Assembly (NCBI GenBank): GCA_964342385.1
Contig: CAYFGP010000200.1
Coordinates: 1-9,657, forward strand
Source of the DNA: Oceanospirillum sp964342385
Lineage (GTDB): Bacteria; Pseudomonadota; Gammaproteobacteria; Pseudomonadales; Halomonadaceae
Length of the DNA: 9,657 nt
Direction of reading: 5' to 3'
Below, piece by piece: positions 1-7,204 of the stretch. Under the pieces are notes generated by a model. It saw only the letters and a list, made by a program, of their open reading frames with translations. It was not told the DNA's origin and did not search any database. How positions within the stretch are numbered: position 1 is the first letter of the stretch; every line of letters starts with the position of its first letter. The translations under genes were made by a program, and so were the position numbers.

Positions 1-47
1 CTCTACAGGTCATCAAGGTAGCTAACCCTGATTTCCGGAGAGATACA

Positions 48-112
48 AGGTTGGGTAGAGCAGTGGTAAGGTGCTGATATATGGACAATATTTTGATCTG
101 CGAAACCCAACG
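48..112 (-). repeat. REP-like imperfect palindrome, left copy
   Basis: This 65-bp unit begins and ends with complementary arms: GTTGGGT (50-56) pairs with ACCCAAC (105-111), and further in GCAG (60-63) pairs with CTGC (98-101) across a 3x3 internal bubble. The centre is A+T-rich and unpaired. It is an inverted copy of the unit at 270-335: 14 bases at one end and 13 at the other are perfect reverse complements. Non-coding location, palindromic arms and two inverted copies fit the REP/BIME type of bacterial repeat. The family name is inference. Confidence 0.7.
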
Positions 113-156
113 CGAGATCTGGCCGAAATCTAAAAAGCTGACATAAGGCGCGGTGT

Positions 157-219
157 TTGTTGTCTGAGGCATGGCCCTTGTTATTTGAGGCAAGACTCTT
201 ATTGTCTGAAACCGCATGA
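157..219 (+). repeat. three 21-bp imperfect tandem repeats
   Basis: Three units of exactly 21 bp lie end to end (157-177, 178-198, 199-219). The core is TTGTTGTCTGAGGC. Unit 2 matches unit 1 at 16 of 21 positions. Unit 3 matches unit 1 at 10 of its first 11 positions and then diverges. The repeats sit between the two REP-like units and are non-coding. A 21-bp period is two helical turns, which would put any bound protein on one face of the DNA, but no binding role is shown. Confidence 0.55.
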
Positions 220-269
220 TGTCATGTGTTGGGTATCAAGAATCCTGTATCGGGGGAACACTAATCTGT

Positions 270-335
270 CGTTGGGTTTCGCGGTTTAAACTCCATAACT
301 ATCAATAAGTTATAGCGTGCCGCTCTACCCAACCT
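270..335 (+). repeat. REP-like imperfect palindrome, right copy
   Basis: This 66-bp unit is the inverted partner of the left copy. GTTGGGT (271-277) pairs with ACCCAAC (327-333), GCGG (281-284) pairs with CCGC (320-323), and an inner stem ATAACT (295-300) / AGTTAT (308-313) closes a 7-base loop. Where the left copy has an A-T pair in the second stem, this copy has G-C, so a base change is compensated on the other arm. This suggests the fold has been maintained. Confidence 0.7.
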
Positions 336-420
336 ACACAAGCCTCACTCTGAATCTGCTTTTGAGTTGGGCATAACAGTTGTCAAATGCGGTGACCCTG
401 AAAAGATAGGGCGCGCGGCT

Positions 421-1215
421 TTAATACAACTGGTTGTTATACAGCTCATCAGCCAGTGCTTGTGCAGCCAGTTGTAACCTCGGGAAAAAGACCTCATCGA
501 CCTGTTTCTGTTCACAGGCGCCTGTTAGCCAGACCAGATTGATGGTGGCTTGTACCTCATCCATTAGAATAACAGGCACGGCAATGGCGCTGACCTGACC
601 GCCGTAATCCGCCAGTACATCCCAATAACCGGGCTTGCGTTCGGCATAACCCGTTTGCTGGATATGTTCTAGCATCTGGTTGACCTGCTCTTCCTTGCGG
701 GCAATCTCGCCTTCTTTGCTATCCAGCTTTCTTAATCGTTTGAGAATGGCAAGGCGCTCGTCTTCAGGGCAAAAAGCCAGATAGACCCGGCCAATGGCGG
801 ACTGCAGCATATCCGGTTTGGCAGTCATAATTTCCCGGTTGATCACAAAGGGGGTTTTCTTACGTGTGGTCTCCACGATTTCCATGCAGTTACCGTTATA
901 AACCGCGATATCGGATGGCCAGACCAGTTCAGATTGCAGTTGCTCCAGGATAGGGGCAGCAATCTGAGCCAGGGCATCATGAATACTGACCTTCATACCC
1001 AGTTCATGCATCTGATAGGTCATGCGGTAACGGTTATCAGCGATCCCTTTATGTACCCAACCTGCATCTTCCAGAGTCGCCAGAATCCGTAATAGGGTGG
1101 CCCTATCCAGCTCTGTCGCCTGATGAATCTCGTGTAGAGACATAGGGGTATCGGAACGATTCATGGCATCAATCACATTGATGCCTCGGGTCAGGGAGCG
1201 GATCAGTTTAGTCAT
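421..1215 (-). CDS. IclR-family transcriptional regulator (MhpR-like)
   Basis: This 264-residue protein has the usual IclR-family length and layout. An N-terminal winged helix-turn-helix (about residues 5-65, with the helix-turn-helix around 25-54) is followed by an effector-binding domain (about 80-255). The segments VWPSDIAV, AIGRVYLAFCPEDER and QVSAIAVPVI resemble E. coli MhpR, an activator of aromatic catabolism, though effector identity cannot be read from this. Start: ATG at 1215 with a weak GGA about 10 bases upstream. It is divergent from the sulfatase gene across 252 bp containing a 21-bp palindrome, the arrangement expected of a local regulator of that gene. Family assignment is firm; the target and effector are inferred. 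Confidence 0.93.
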   Translation of the reverse strand: MTKLIRSLTRGINVIDAMNRSDTPMSLHEIHQATELDRATLLRILATLEDAGWVHKGIADNRYRMTYQMHELGMKVSIHDALAQIAAPILEQLQSELVWPSDIAVYNGNCMEIVETTRKKTPFVINREIMTAKPDMLQSAIGRVYLAFCPEDERLAILKRLRKLDSKEGEIARKEEQVNQMLEHIQQTGYAERKPGYWDVLADYGGQVSAIAVPVILMDEVQATINLVWLTGACEQKQVDEVFFPRLQLAAQALADELYNNQLY

Positions 1216-1297
1216 CTGTGTTATTTCCAGAGAATCGAGAGGGCCTCTTAAGAGCCTAGTGTTTTAGCTTATAACCTTCATTTTGGCTTAATACTTT

Positions 1298-1318
1298 GGT
1301 TTTCACCTGGTGAAAACC
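1298..1318. promoter_or_regulatory. perfect 21-bp palindrome, candidate IclR operator
   Basis: GGTTTTCACC and GGTGAAAACC are perfect reverse complements on either side of a single central T. The site lies in the control region between the divergent iclR-type and sulfatase genes. Dimeric IclR regulators bind palindromes of similar size, so this is the best operator candidate. It sits just upstream of a possible sulfatase promoter, a position compatible with activation. Binding is inferred. Confidence 0.65.
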
Positions 1319-1322
1319 TTCG

Positions 1323-1350
1323 TTGCGAACAGGATCAAAGTCAATAGATT
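1323..1350 (+). promoter_or_regulatory. possible sigma-70 promoter for the sulfatase gene
   Basis: TTGCGA (1323-1328) and TAGATT (1345-1350) are separated by 16 bp and resemble -35 and -10 elements. They begin 5 bp downstream of the palindrome. Transcription would start near 1357 and give a leader of about 110 bases. Both hexamers are imperfect, so this is only a candidate. Confidence 0.3.
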
Positions 1351-1467
1351 AAAAAGCAAATGCTGTGGATGTTCTGCGGATTTGCTGGAGCGTTACGTCA
1401 CCTCTTGTCTCTAGGCCAAAGAATCTTACTGACAGCATAGGTAAAAAAACAAGAGAGATGGTTTTAG

Positions 1468-3057
1468 ATGGCTAACAAACGCAACATCTTATTTATCATG
1501 GCGGATCAGCTGAGAGCTGATTATCTGGCCTGTAACGGTCATCCGACCATTAAAACCCCTAACATTGATAAGTTGGCCCAGCGAGGTGTCAATTTTTCCA
1601 GAGCCTACTGTCAGGCACCGGTTTGCGGGCCATCCCGTATGTCGTTTTACACGGGGCGTTACGCTTTTAATCACGGGGCCAGCTATAACAATGTGCCGCT
1701 GAATATCAGTGAAAAAGGGATGGGTGAGTATCTGCGTCCCCTGGGTTATCGCGTGGCGCTGGTGGGTAAAACCCATATGAAACGGGATGAAGAGGGCATG
1801 ACACGCCTGGGTATCGATCCCGAATCGTCCCGTGGTGTCCTGCTAAGTGAGTGTGGTTTTGAACCCTTTGAGCGGGATGATGGTTTGCACCCGGATCAGA
1901 GCGTCGACCCTGATCTGAAATACAACCAGTATCTGCGTGAGCGTGGTTTTTCAGGACAAAACCCTTGGCACGAATGGGCCAATTCCGCAGAGTCGGAATC
2001 CGGTGAGGTGCTGAGCGGTTGGCATATGCGTAATGCTCATCTACCGGCGCGAGTACCGGAAGAGCATTCCGAAACGGCTTACACCACTAACCGTGCTATG
2101 GATTTTATTGAAGACGCTGGTGATGAACCCTGGTGTCTGCATCTGAGCTATATCAAACCCCACTGGCCCTATATCGCACCGGCACCTTATCACGATATGT
2201 ATTCTGTGGATGATGTGCTGCCCGCTATGCGTACGGATCAGGAACGGGAAACACCCCATCCGGTAGTGGGTGCCTTTATGAAGCATCCTGAAGGGGTGGA
2301 GTTTTCCCGCGATGAGGTGCGTGAGCGGGTGATTCCTGCTTATATGGGCTTGATCACTCAGTTGGATGACCATATTGGTCGTCTAATGGCATTCCTTCAG
2401 GCGCGTGGGCAACTGGATAATACCCTGATCGTATTAACGGCGGATCATGGTGATTATCTGGGTGATCACTGGTTGGGTGAAAAAGAGCTGTTCCACGAGC
2501 CTAGTGTACGTATTCCTATGATTATCTGTGATCCTTCTCAGGAGGCTGATAGCACTCGAGGTCAACCCAGCAGTGCCTTGGTGGAATCCATCGACTTGCT
2601 ACCTAGCTTTGTTGAATACGCCGGTGGCACGGTGCCCTCTCATATTCTGGAAGGCCGTTCCCTGCTAGATCTATTGCACGGTAAACAGCAACAGGGTAAA
2701 CAACAAGAGCAGTGGCGTGAGTTTGTCTTTAGTGAAGCAGACTATGCCTGGCGCCATGCCCGTAATCATCTAAGTCTGGAGGCTGATCAGACCCGTGCTT
2801 TTATGGTACGCAATGAACGCTGGAAGTATGTGCATTTTGAGCATTATCAGCCTCAGCTGTTTGATCTGTTGAATGACCCTCAGGAGCTGAATGATCTGGG
2901 GCTAAGCCCGGAACATGAGTCTGTGCGTGTCATGATGGAGCAGGCGGTGTTTGAGTGGTTTAGAAAACATAAGACCCGTACCACCATCAGTAATGAACGC
3001 GTGGCGGCCAGTACCGGCCGGGCCCATAAGTTGGGTTATTTCTTTGGTGTTTGGTAA
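1468..3057 (+). CDS. formylglycine-dependent sulfatase (alkaline phosphatase superfamily, PMH-like scaffold)
   Basis: This 529-residue hydrolase should cleave sulfate esters, or possibly phosphonate or phosphate esters. The maturation motif C53-G-P-S-R57 is the C-x-P-S-R signature in which Cys becomes formylglycine. Likely metal ligands are D13, Q14, D326 and H327. Probable active-site residues are N74, K101, H103, H232 and K339. Overall layout and the C-terminal WKYVHF...LFDLLNDPQEL region resemble Rhizobium phosphonate monoester hydrolase. However, the K101-T-H103 pair is the sulfatase form, where I recall that enzyme having Tyr and Thr, so sulfatase activity is favoured. No signal peptide is present: the catalytic core starts at residue 6, so it should be cytoplasmic and need imported substrate. 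The maturation enzyme is not in this window. Start: ATG with AAGAGAG 10 bases upstream. The exact substrate is unknown. Confidence 0.9.
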   Translation: MANKRNILFIMADQLRADYLACNGHPTIKTPNIDKLAQRGVNFSRAYCQAPVCGPSRMSFYTGRYAFNHGASYNNVPLNISEKGMGEYLRPLGYRVALVGKTHMKRDEEGMTRLGIDPESSRGVLLSECGFEPFERDDGLHPDQSVDPDLKYNQYLRERGFSGQNPWHEWANSAESESGEVLSGWHMRNAHLPARVPEEHSETAYTTNRAMDFIEDAGDEPWCLHLSYIKPHWPYIAPAPYHDMYSVDDVLPAMRTDQERETPHPVVGAFMKHPEGVEFSRDEVRERVIPAYMGLITQLDDHIGRLMAFLQARGQLDNTLIVLTADHGDYLGDHWLGEKELFHEPSVRIPMIICDPSQEADSTRGQPSSALVESIDLLPSFVEYAGGTVPSHILEGRSLLDLLHGKQQQGKQQEQWREFVFSEADYAWRHARNHLSLEADQTRAFMVRNERWKYVHFEHYQPQLFDLLNDPQELNDLGLSPEHESVRVMMEQAVFEWFRKHKTRTTISNERVAASTGRAHKLGYFFGVW

Positions 3058-3084
3058 ACCCTGTTATTTCTCCCCTTCCTATTC

Positions 3085-3153
3085 GAGTCTCGTTAACCGG
3101 CTGTTTTAAGGTCATGTTTTGAAAACGTTATCTAAACAGCTCTAGCGAGACTC
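3085..3153. repeat. nested inverted repeat (69 bp) between sulfatase and chemoreceptor genes
   Basis: The outer arms GAGTCTCGTTA (3085-3095) and TAGCGAGACTC (3143-3153) pair over 11 positions with one G-U. The inner arms GCTGTTT (3100-3106) and AAACAGC (3134-3140) are perfect. A small palindrome, GTTTT-G-AAAAC (3116-3126), is at the centre. No T-run follows on either strand, so it does not look like a simple intrinsic terminator. It could be a structured RNA, a short repeat element or an operator region. Confidence 0.6.
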
Positions 3154-3191
3154 CATTCTGATTCCTGATAATAAAAGCTAAGGGCGTCTTC

Positions 3192-3198
3192 AGGGAGG
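3192..3198 (+). promoter_or_regulatory. ribosome binding site of the chemoreceptor gene
   Basis: AGGGAGG lies 10 bases before the ATG at 3209 and supports that start. A second in-frame ATG at 3224 would shorten the protein by five residues and is preceded only by GGGG, so it is less favoured. Confidence 0.6.
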
Positions 3199-3208
3199 CC
3201 CTTATAAA

Positions 3209-5257
3209 ATGGGGCACTTCGTTATGTTGTTCAGCCAAATTCGTATCAGTGTGTCCAATCGAATGGCGATCGGTTTTTCCTTTCTGATTATTCTGTTATT
3301 GCTGTTGGGTGCGGGTAGCTATCAAGCCATTAAGGGCATTGGTGGTTTGCTGAATCAAGTTACTAAAACCACTACACCGGTACTGGTGACCACCAGTGAA
3401 CTAAATATTCAGTTGTTATCCTTTAATGCCCTGTTTGAGCGTACGGGGAGTCTGGATCAGCAGGAGGCACTGTTAACGGCGGAGAAGGATGCCCAAAGTT
3501 ACCGTGAACGTTACCAGCAACAGGCTGATAGTCTGGCGGTTTTAATCAGTGGTAATAATACTGCAGAACAGCGTTTTATCACGGTTAGCGAACAAGTAGA
3601 GCAGTATTTTTCTCAGGCAATGCTGGCGATTGAGCAGCGTAAAACACTGTTATCCGCCTTAAAACAGCAACAGGAAAAACTCGGTTTGATCAATTCTGAT
3701 CTGAGTGCCCTGGAAGGTGAGCTTCAGTTCATTGAGCAAGATGGAGCAAGCGAGCGTTTAACGAACACACTGCCTTTTTTCCGTAGTCAGGCAGGTATGT
3801 TATCCAGCCGTATTCAGTCCTTAATGTCTGCAGAACAGTTATTGATGACAGAAAAAGCGCAGCAGGCCAGAAACTTTATGACCGCTGAGATCAATAACGC
3901 ACTGCAATGGATTAACGAGAAAGTAGGGCAACTGGCCCAACAGGATAAAAGCAGTGTGGCTGAACTGCAGTATGTGATTCAACAGTTACAGGACTCCATT
4001 GCCGGTAAGCAGGGTTTTCTTAAGCAATACATTCAGGTATTGCAGCTGCGACAGCAGTATAGGAATCAGATTGCTCAAGCCGCAGAAATCTTGTCTCAGG
4101 GGCAGCAGAGCTTAGCCGCTTTTACTCAGCTGGTACAGCAGGATGCCCGACAGGTGGATCAGGCCGCGACTGACAGCCTGGACAAATGGCTGCTGTTTAT
4201 CCCTCTGCTCTGCTTAGTCGCGGTTTGTTGCGGTGTACTGATTGCTATCTGGATCAGTCGACGCATTCGTAAGGGACTGGCGGCCTTGCATCAGGTATTA
4301 CAGCAGGTGCAAAGCGGTGATTTAAGCCACAAGGTGCATATTGAATCCAATGATGAATTTGCTGATCTGGGCGAAGGCGTGAATGAGCTAATTCGCTGTT
4401 TGCACAATCTGATTGGTGAAATTGCGGTCAGTTCAACCCAGCTCACTGGTACCGCCCAGACACTGACGGAGGCTTCGGCGAGGACATTTTCTGAGATGGA
4501 TCAACAGCGCGAGTTAACTGAAACCATTGATAATAAAGTCTCGGAACTGGCCTCGTCTGCGGATACCATCGCAGACAATATGCAGTGCTCATTACAGGAA
4601 CTGACGGCTATTCATGGCAATGCCTGTAATAATCAGCAGGCGTTGCAACAAACGGTGGCGGATCTGCAGCAATTGAATCAGGAATCGAAACAGGCTTCCT
4701 CAGTGATTACTCAGCTTCATGGCGAGTGCATCAATATCGGTCATATTCTGCAGGAGATCGAACAGATCGCCGAGCAGACCAATCTACTGGCATTAAATGC
4801 GGCCATTGAAGCGGCCCGAGCCGGTGAACATGGTCGGGGTTTTGCCGTGGTGGCTGATGAGGTGCGCGCATTAGCGGCACGGACACAAGGCTCAACCCAA
4901 CAGATTCAGCAGATGATTGATGTGTTGGTGAATAGTTCTCAAGAGGCGGTCGCGGCGATAGAACGCAGTTGTAACCAAGTGGTTTTATGCAGCGATTCCG
5001 CGACGGCTGTAGAAACCGAGATCTGTCAGATGGTACAGATTCTTGAACAGGAACTGGCAGGACGTCACGCAGTGACGCAAACTGTGCAGCATCAGCTCAG
5101 CCTTAGCCAGCAGGTTCAGGCCCTGTTGAGGCAGATACTGGCCAAAAGCCATTTGATAGTGGAAGAGGCGGAGCTGACACAGGGCGATAGTCGGACGTTA
5201 ACGGATATGGTGTCTGCTCAACAGCGCCTGATAGAACAATTTCGCTTAAGCGAATAA
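3209..5257 (+). CDS. methyl-accepting chemotaxis protein with large periplasmic helical sensor
   Basis: This 682-residue inner-membrane chemoreceptor should pass ligand binding to CheA/CheW. Transmembrane segment 1 is about residues 19-40. A helical, Gln-rich periplasmic region of roughly 285 residues follows. Transmembrane segment 2 (about 327-349) contains three cysteines (335, 340, 341). A HAMP domain (about 350-402) and the cytoplasmic signalling domain end the protein. The conserved hairpin tip spans about 518-556, including EQTNLLALNAAIEAARAGEH and GRGFAVVADEVRALAART. The sensor length and helical character suggest an HBM-type (helical bimodular) domain, as in McpS, but I cannot confirm this. 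There is no C-terminal NWETF-like CheR/CheB tether (it ends EQFRLSE). It lies 14 bp upstream of a SulP transporter and is probably co-transcribed with it, so its ligand may relate to the transported anion; that is inference. Confidence 0.92.
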   Translation: MGHFVMLFSQIRISVSNRMAIGFSFLIILLLLLGAGSYQAIKGIGGLLNQVTKTTTPVLVTTSELNIQLLSFNALFERTGSLDQQEALLTAEKDAQSYRERYQQQADSLAVLISGNNTAEQRFITVSEQVEQYFSQAMLAIEQRKTLLSALKQQQEKLGLINSDLSALEGELQFIEQDGASERLTNTLPFFRSQAGMLSSRIQSLMSAEQLLMTEKAQQARNFMTAEINNALQWINEKVGQLAQQDKSSVAELQYVIQQLQDSIAGKQGFLKQYIQVLQLRQQYRNQIAQAAEILSQGQQSLAAFTQLVQQDARQVDQAATDSLDKWLLFIPLLCLVAVCCGVLIAIWISRRIRKGLAALHQVLQQVQSGDLSHKVHIESNDEFADLGEGVNELIRCLHNLIGEIAVSSTQLTGTAQTLTEASARTFSEMDQQRELTETIDNKVSELASSADTIADNMQCSLQELTAIHGNACNNQQALQQTVADLQQLNQESKQASSVITQLHGECINIGHILQEIEQIAEQTNLLALNAAIEAARAGEHGRGFAVVADEVRALAARTQGSTQQIQQMIDVLVNSSQEAVAAIERSCNQVVLCSDSATAVETEICQMVQILEQELAGRHAVTQTVQHQLSLSQQVQALLRQILAKSHLIVEEAELTQGDSRTLTDMVSAQQRLIEQFRLSE

Positions 5258-5271
5258 CGGAACATTAAGAG

Positions 5272-7035
5272 ATGAGCTCGAAACAAGCCATAAACTGGAC
5301 TCGGTTTTTCCCTTTTCTAATCTGGGGCCGTCAGCTGGATCAACGCACCCTGAGGAGCGATTTTATCGCGGGGCTTACGGGTGCCGTAATCGTCTTACCC
5401 CAAGGGGTGGCCTATGCCCTGATTGCCGGTTTACCACCGGAGTTTGGTCTTTATACGGCGATTGTCACGCCGATTATTGCCGCTTTGTTTGGTTCCTCTT
5501 ATCACTTGATCTCGGGACCAACGGCGGCGATCTCTATTGTGGTGATGAGTGTGGTCAGTAGCCTGGTGCCTGCGGGTTCGGCTCAGTTTGTCAGCTATGC
5601 CCTGGTGCTGACCTTGATGGCTGGGCTTATTCAGCTGGCCTTGGGTTTGGCGCGAATGGGCTCACTGGTGAACTTTATCTCCCATACCGTGGTGATCGGC
5701 TTCACCGCTGGGGCCGCGATTTTGATTGCCACCAGCCAGCTGAAGTATGTATTGGGTTTGACGTTAGAACGCAGCAATGACTTTGTCTTTACCCTACAGC
5801 AGATCACGACACATTTAACCGAGCTGAATCCCTGGTCGTTATTGATCGCAGGGATTACGTTGGTGACCACTCTGGTGCTGAAAAAGATCAAACCCAAATT
5901 TCCGGGCATGCTGGCGGGGTTGTTTCTCAGTGGCCTGGTGTGCTGGTTGATCGATGGTGAAAGTAAAGGTGTCACACTGGTGGGCAGTCTGAGCAGTGGT
6001 TTACCGGCTTTTGCCATGCCAGATGTCTCGTTTGAACTGATTCGTGAACTAGCTCCCGGTGCAGTGGCGTTGTCAATTCTGGCATTGATTGAAGCGGTGT
6101 CTATTGGGCGTGCAGTGGCACTACGTTCTCAGCAACGTATTGATGGCAATCAGGAGTTTATTGGCCAAGGCTTGTCCAATATCGTCGGTAGCTTCTTCTC
6201 TTGTTATGCCGGTTCCGGTTCCTTTACCCGTACCGGCGCTAATTATGATGCGGGTGCGCAAACGCCCATGGCCGCGATCTTTGCGGCGTTATTGCTGTTA
6301 CTGATTATTCTGTTGTTGCCGGAGATTACTGCCTTTTTACCGCTTCCAGCCATGGGCGGTGCGATTCTGTTGATCGCCTGGAACCTGATCGATTTTCACC
6401 ATATCCGGCAGATTCTGACACTGTCCAAGCCAGAGAGTGCGGTGCTGATTGTCACCTTTGTGTCGACTTTGTTTTTACACCTGGAGTTTGCTGTTTACGC
6501 CGGTGTATTGGTCTCCCTGCTGCTTTACCTGAACCGAACGTCTCGACCAGAGGTGATAACGGTAGCACCAGATCCCGAAACAGAGCGCCGTAATCTACTT
6601 AATGTTCAGCGTCTGGATCTGCCGGAGTGCCCTCAGATCAAAATGCTGCGCTTGGATGGCTCCCTATTTTTTGGCGCCGTGGATCATGTGCAGTCGGAGT
6701 TGCATAAGGCAGCAGAGCAAGTGAAGGGTGCAGGTCGGGTGGTATTGATCACCAAAGGGGTCAACTTTATTGATCTGGCTGGTGCTGAAATGTTGGTTCA
6801 GGAAGCCAAACGCATGCGCGAGGAAGGCGGTGGCCTCTATCTGTGCTCCATGAAGGTCAGGGTTAAGGCTCAACTGGATGATTATTACCTGCAGCAGATT
6901 GGAGAAGAGCACTTTTTTGACCATCCAGATGAGGCTATCTCGACTCTGACTCAGAGTCTGGAGCAGACAAGATGCCAGCGCTGCAAACAGTGTATTTTTC
7001 AGGAACAGAGAAACACTTTATCCCAACGTGTTTAA
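5272..7035 (+). CDS. SulP-family anion transporter with C-terminal STAS domain
   Basis: This 587-residue membrane transporter belongs to the SulP (SLC26) family, whose members carry sulfate, bicarbonate or other anions. The family signature is near the N-terminus (DFIAGLTGAVIVLPQGVAYA and GLPPEFGLYTAIVTPIIAAL, about residues 29-70). Multiple hydrophobic segments run to about residue 425. A cytoplasmic STAS domain spans about 445-560, with NFIDLAGAE around D501, the position of the conserved STAS loop. The tail carries a C-x2-C-x2-C cluster (C568, C571, C574), possibly binding metal; I recall similar Cys-containing tails in some proteobacterial SulP proteins. Start: ATG with GGA 10 bases upstream, only 14 bp after the chemoreceptor stop, indicating one operon. 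Substrate cannot be decided from sequence; the sulfatase upstream makes sulfate attractive, but bicarbonate is equally open. Confidence 0.93.
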   Translation: MSSKQAINWTRFFPFLIWGRQLDQRTLRSDFIAGLTGAVIVLPQGVAYALIAGLPPEFGLYTAIVTPIIAALFGSSYHLISGPTAAISIVVMSVVSSLVPAGSAQFVSYALVLTLMAGLIQLALGLARMGSLVNFISHTVVIGFTAGAAILIATSQLKYVLGLTLERSNDFVFTLQQITTHLTELNPWSLLIAGITLVTTLVLKKIKPKFPGMLAGLFLSGLVCWLIDGESKGVTLVGSLSSGLPAFAMPDVSFELIRELAPGAVALSILALIEAVSIGRAVALRSQQRIDGNQEFIGQGLSNIVGSFFSCYAGSGSFTRTGANYDAGAQTPMAAIFAALLLLLIILLLPEITAFLPLPAMGGAILLIAWNLIDFHHIRQILTLSKPESAVLIVTFVSTLFLHLEFAVYAGVLVSLLLYLNRTSRPEVITVAPDPETERRNLLNVQRLDLPECPQIKMLRLDGSLFFGAVDHVQSELHKAAEQVKGAGRVVLITKGVNFIDLAGAEMLVQEAKRMREEGGGLYLCSMKVRVKAQLDDYYLQQIGEEHFFDHPDEAISTLTQSLEQTRCQRCKQCIFQEQRNTLSQRV

Positions 7036-7070
7036 AGTGTTCGTCGCACCTGAGTATTTTTTCAAAATGA

Positions 7071-7107
7071 GGCTTGTGTCGGTCCATGCTTGGGCTGACA
7101 CAAGACC
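7071..7107. terminator. strong hairpin after the SulP gene
   Basis: CTTGTGTC (7073-7080) pairs perfectly with GACACAAG (7097-7104). The stem continues inward as GGTCCA / TGGGCT with two G-U pairs to a TGCT loop, giving 14 pairs, plus GG/CC at the base with one bulged A. It starts 35 bp after the SulP stop. No T-run follows on the plus strand, so it is not a classic intrinsic terminator; it may protect the mRNA 3' end or act with the downstream pyrimidine tract. Confidence 0.5.
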
Positions 7108-7113
7108 TGCTCT

Positions 7114-7129
7114 GGCTCAGGTTTGAGCT
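7114..7129. other. small second hairpin
   Basis: GGCTCA and TGAGCT pair over six positions, one of them G-U, around a GGTT loop. It lies 6 bp after the larger hairpin. The tandem layout suggests a structured 3' region of the chemoreceptor-SulP transcript. Confidence 0.35.
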
Positions 7130-7204
7130 GACCGCTACAGTTTTACAACGGCGACAACAGCCAAATATGATCAGCCCTGATGCTGAAGGGGAGAGCCTGT
7201 ACTG

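Noticed and set aside
396..411. CCCT/AGGG mini-hairpin just after the IclR-type gene.
   Set aside because: Only four pairs and no T-run on the minus strand; not a supportable terminator.
1051..1066. ACCCAACCT inside the IclR-type gene and GTTGGGTTAT near the sulfatase C-terminus, resembling the REP-like ends.
   Set aside because: Both lie in conserved coding sequence and lack a pairing arm, so they are chance matches.
1238..1254. Overlapping short palindromes AGAGG-G-CCTCT and CTCTTAAGAG in the leader of the IclR-type gene.
   Set aside because: They are short and overlapping, and the 21-bp palindrome nearby is a far better operator candidate.
3167..3172. GATAAT as a -10 element for the chemoreceptor operon.
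   Set aside because: No acceptable -35 element is found at the right distance, so a promoter is not claimed.
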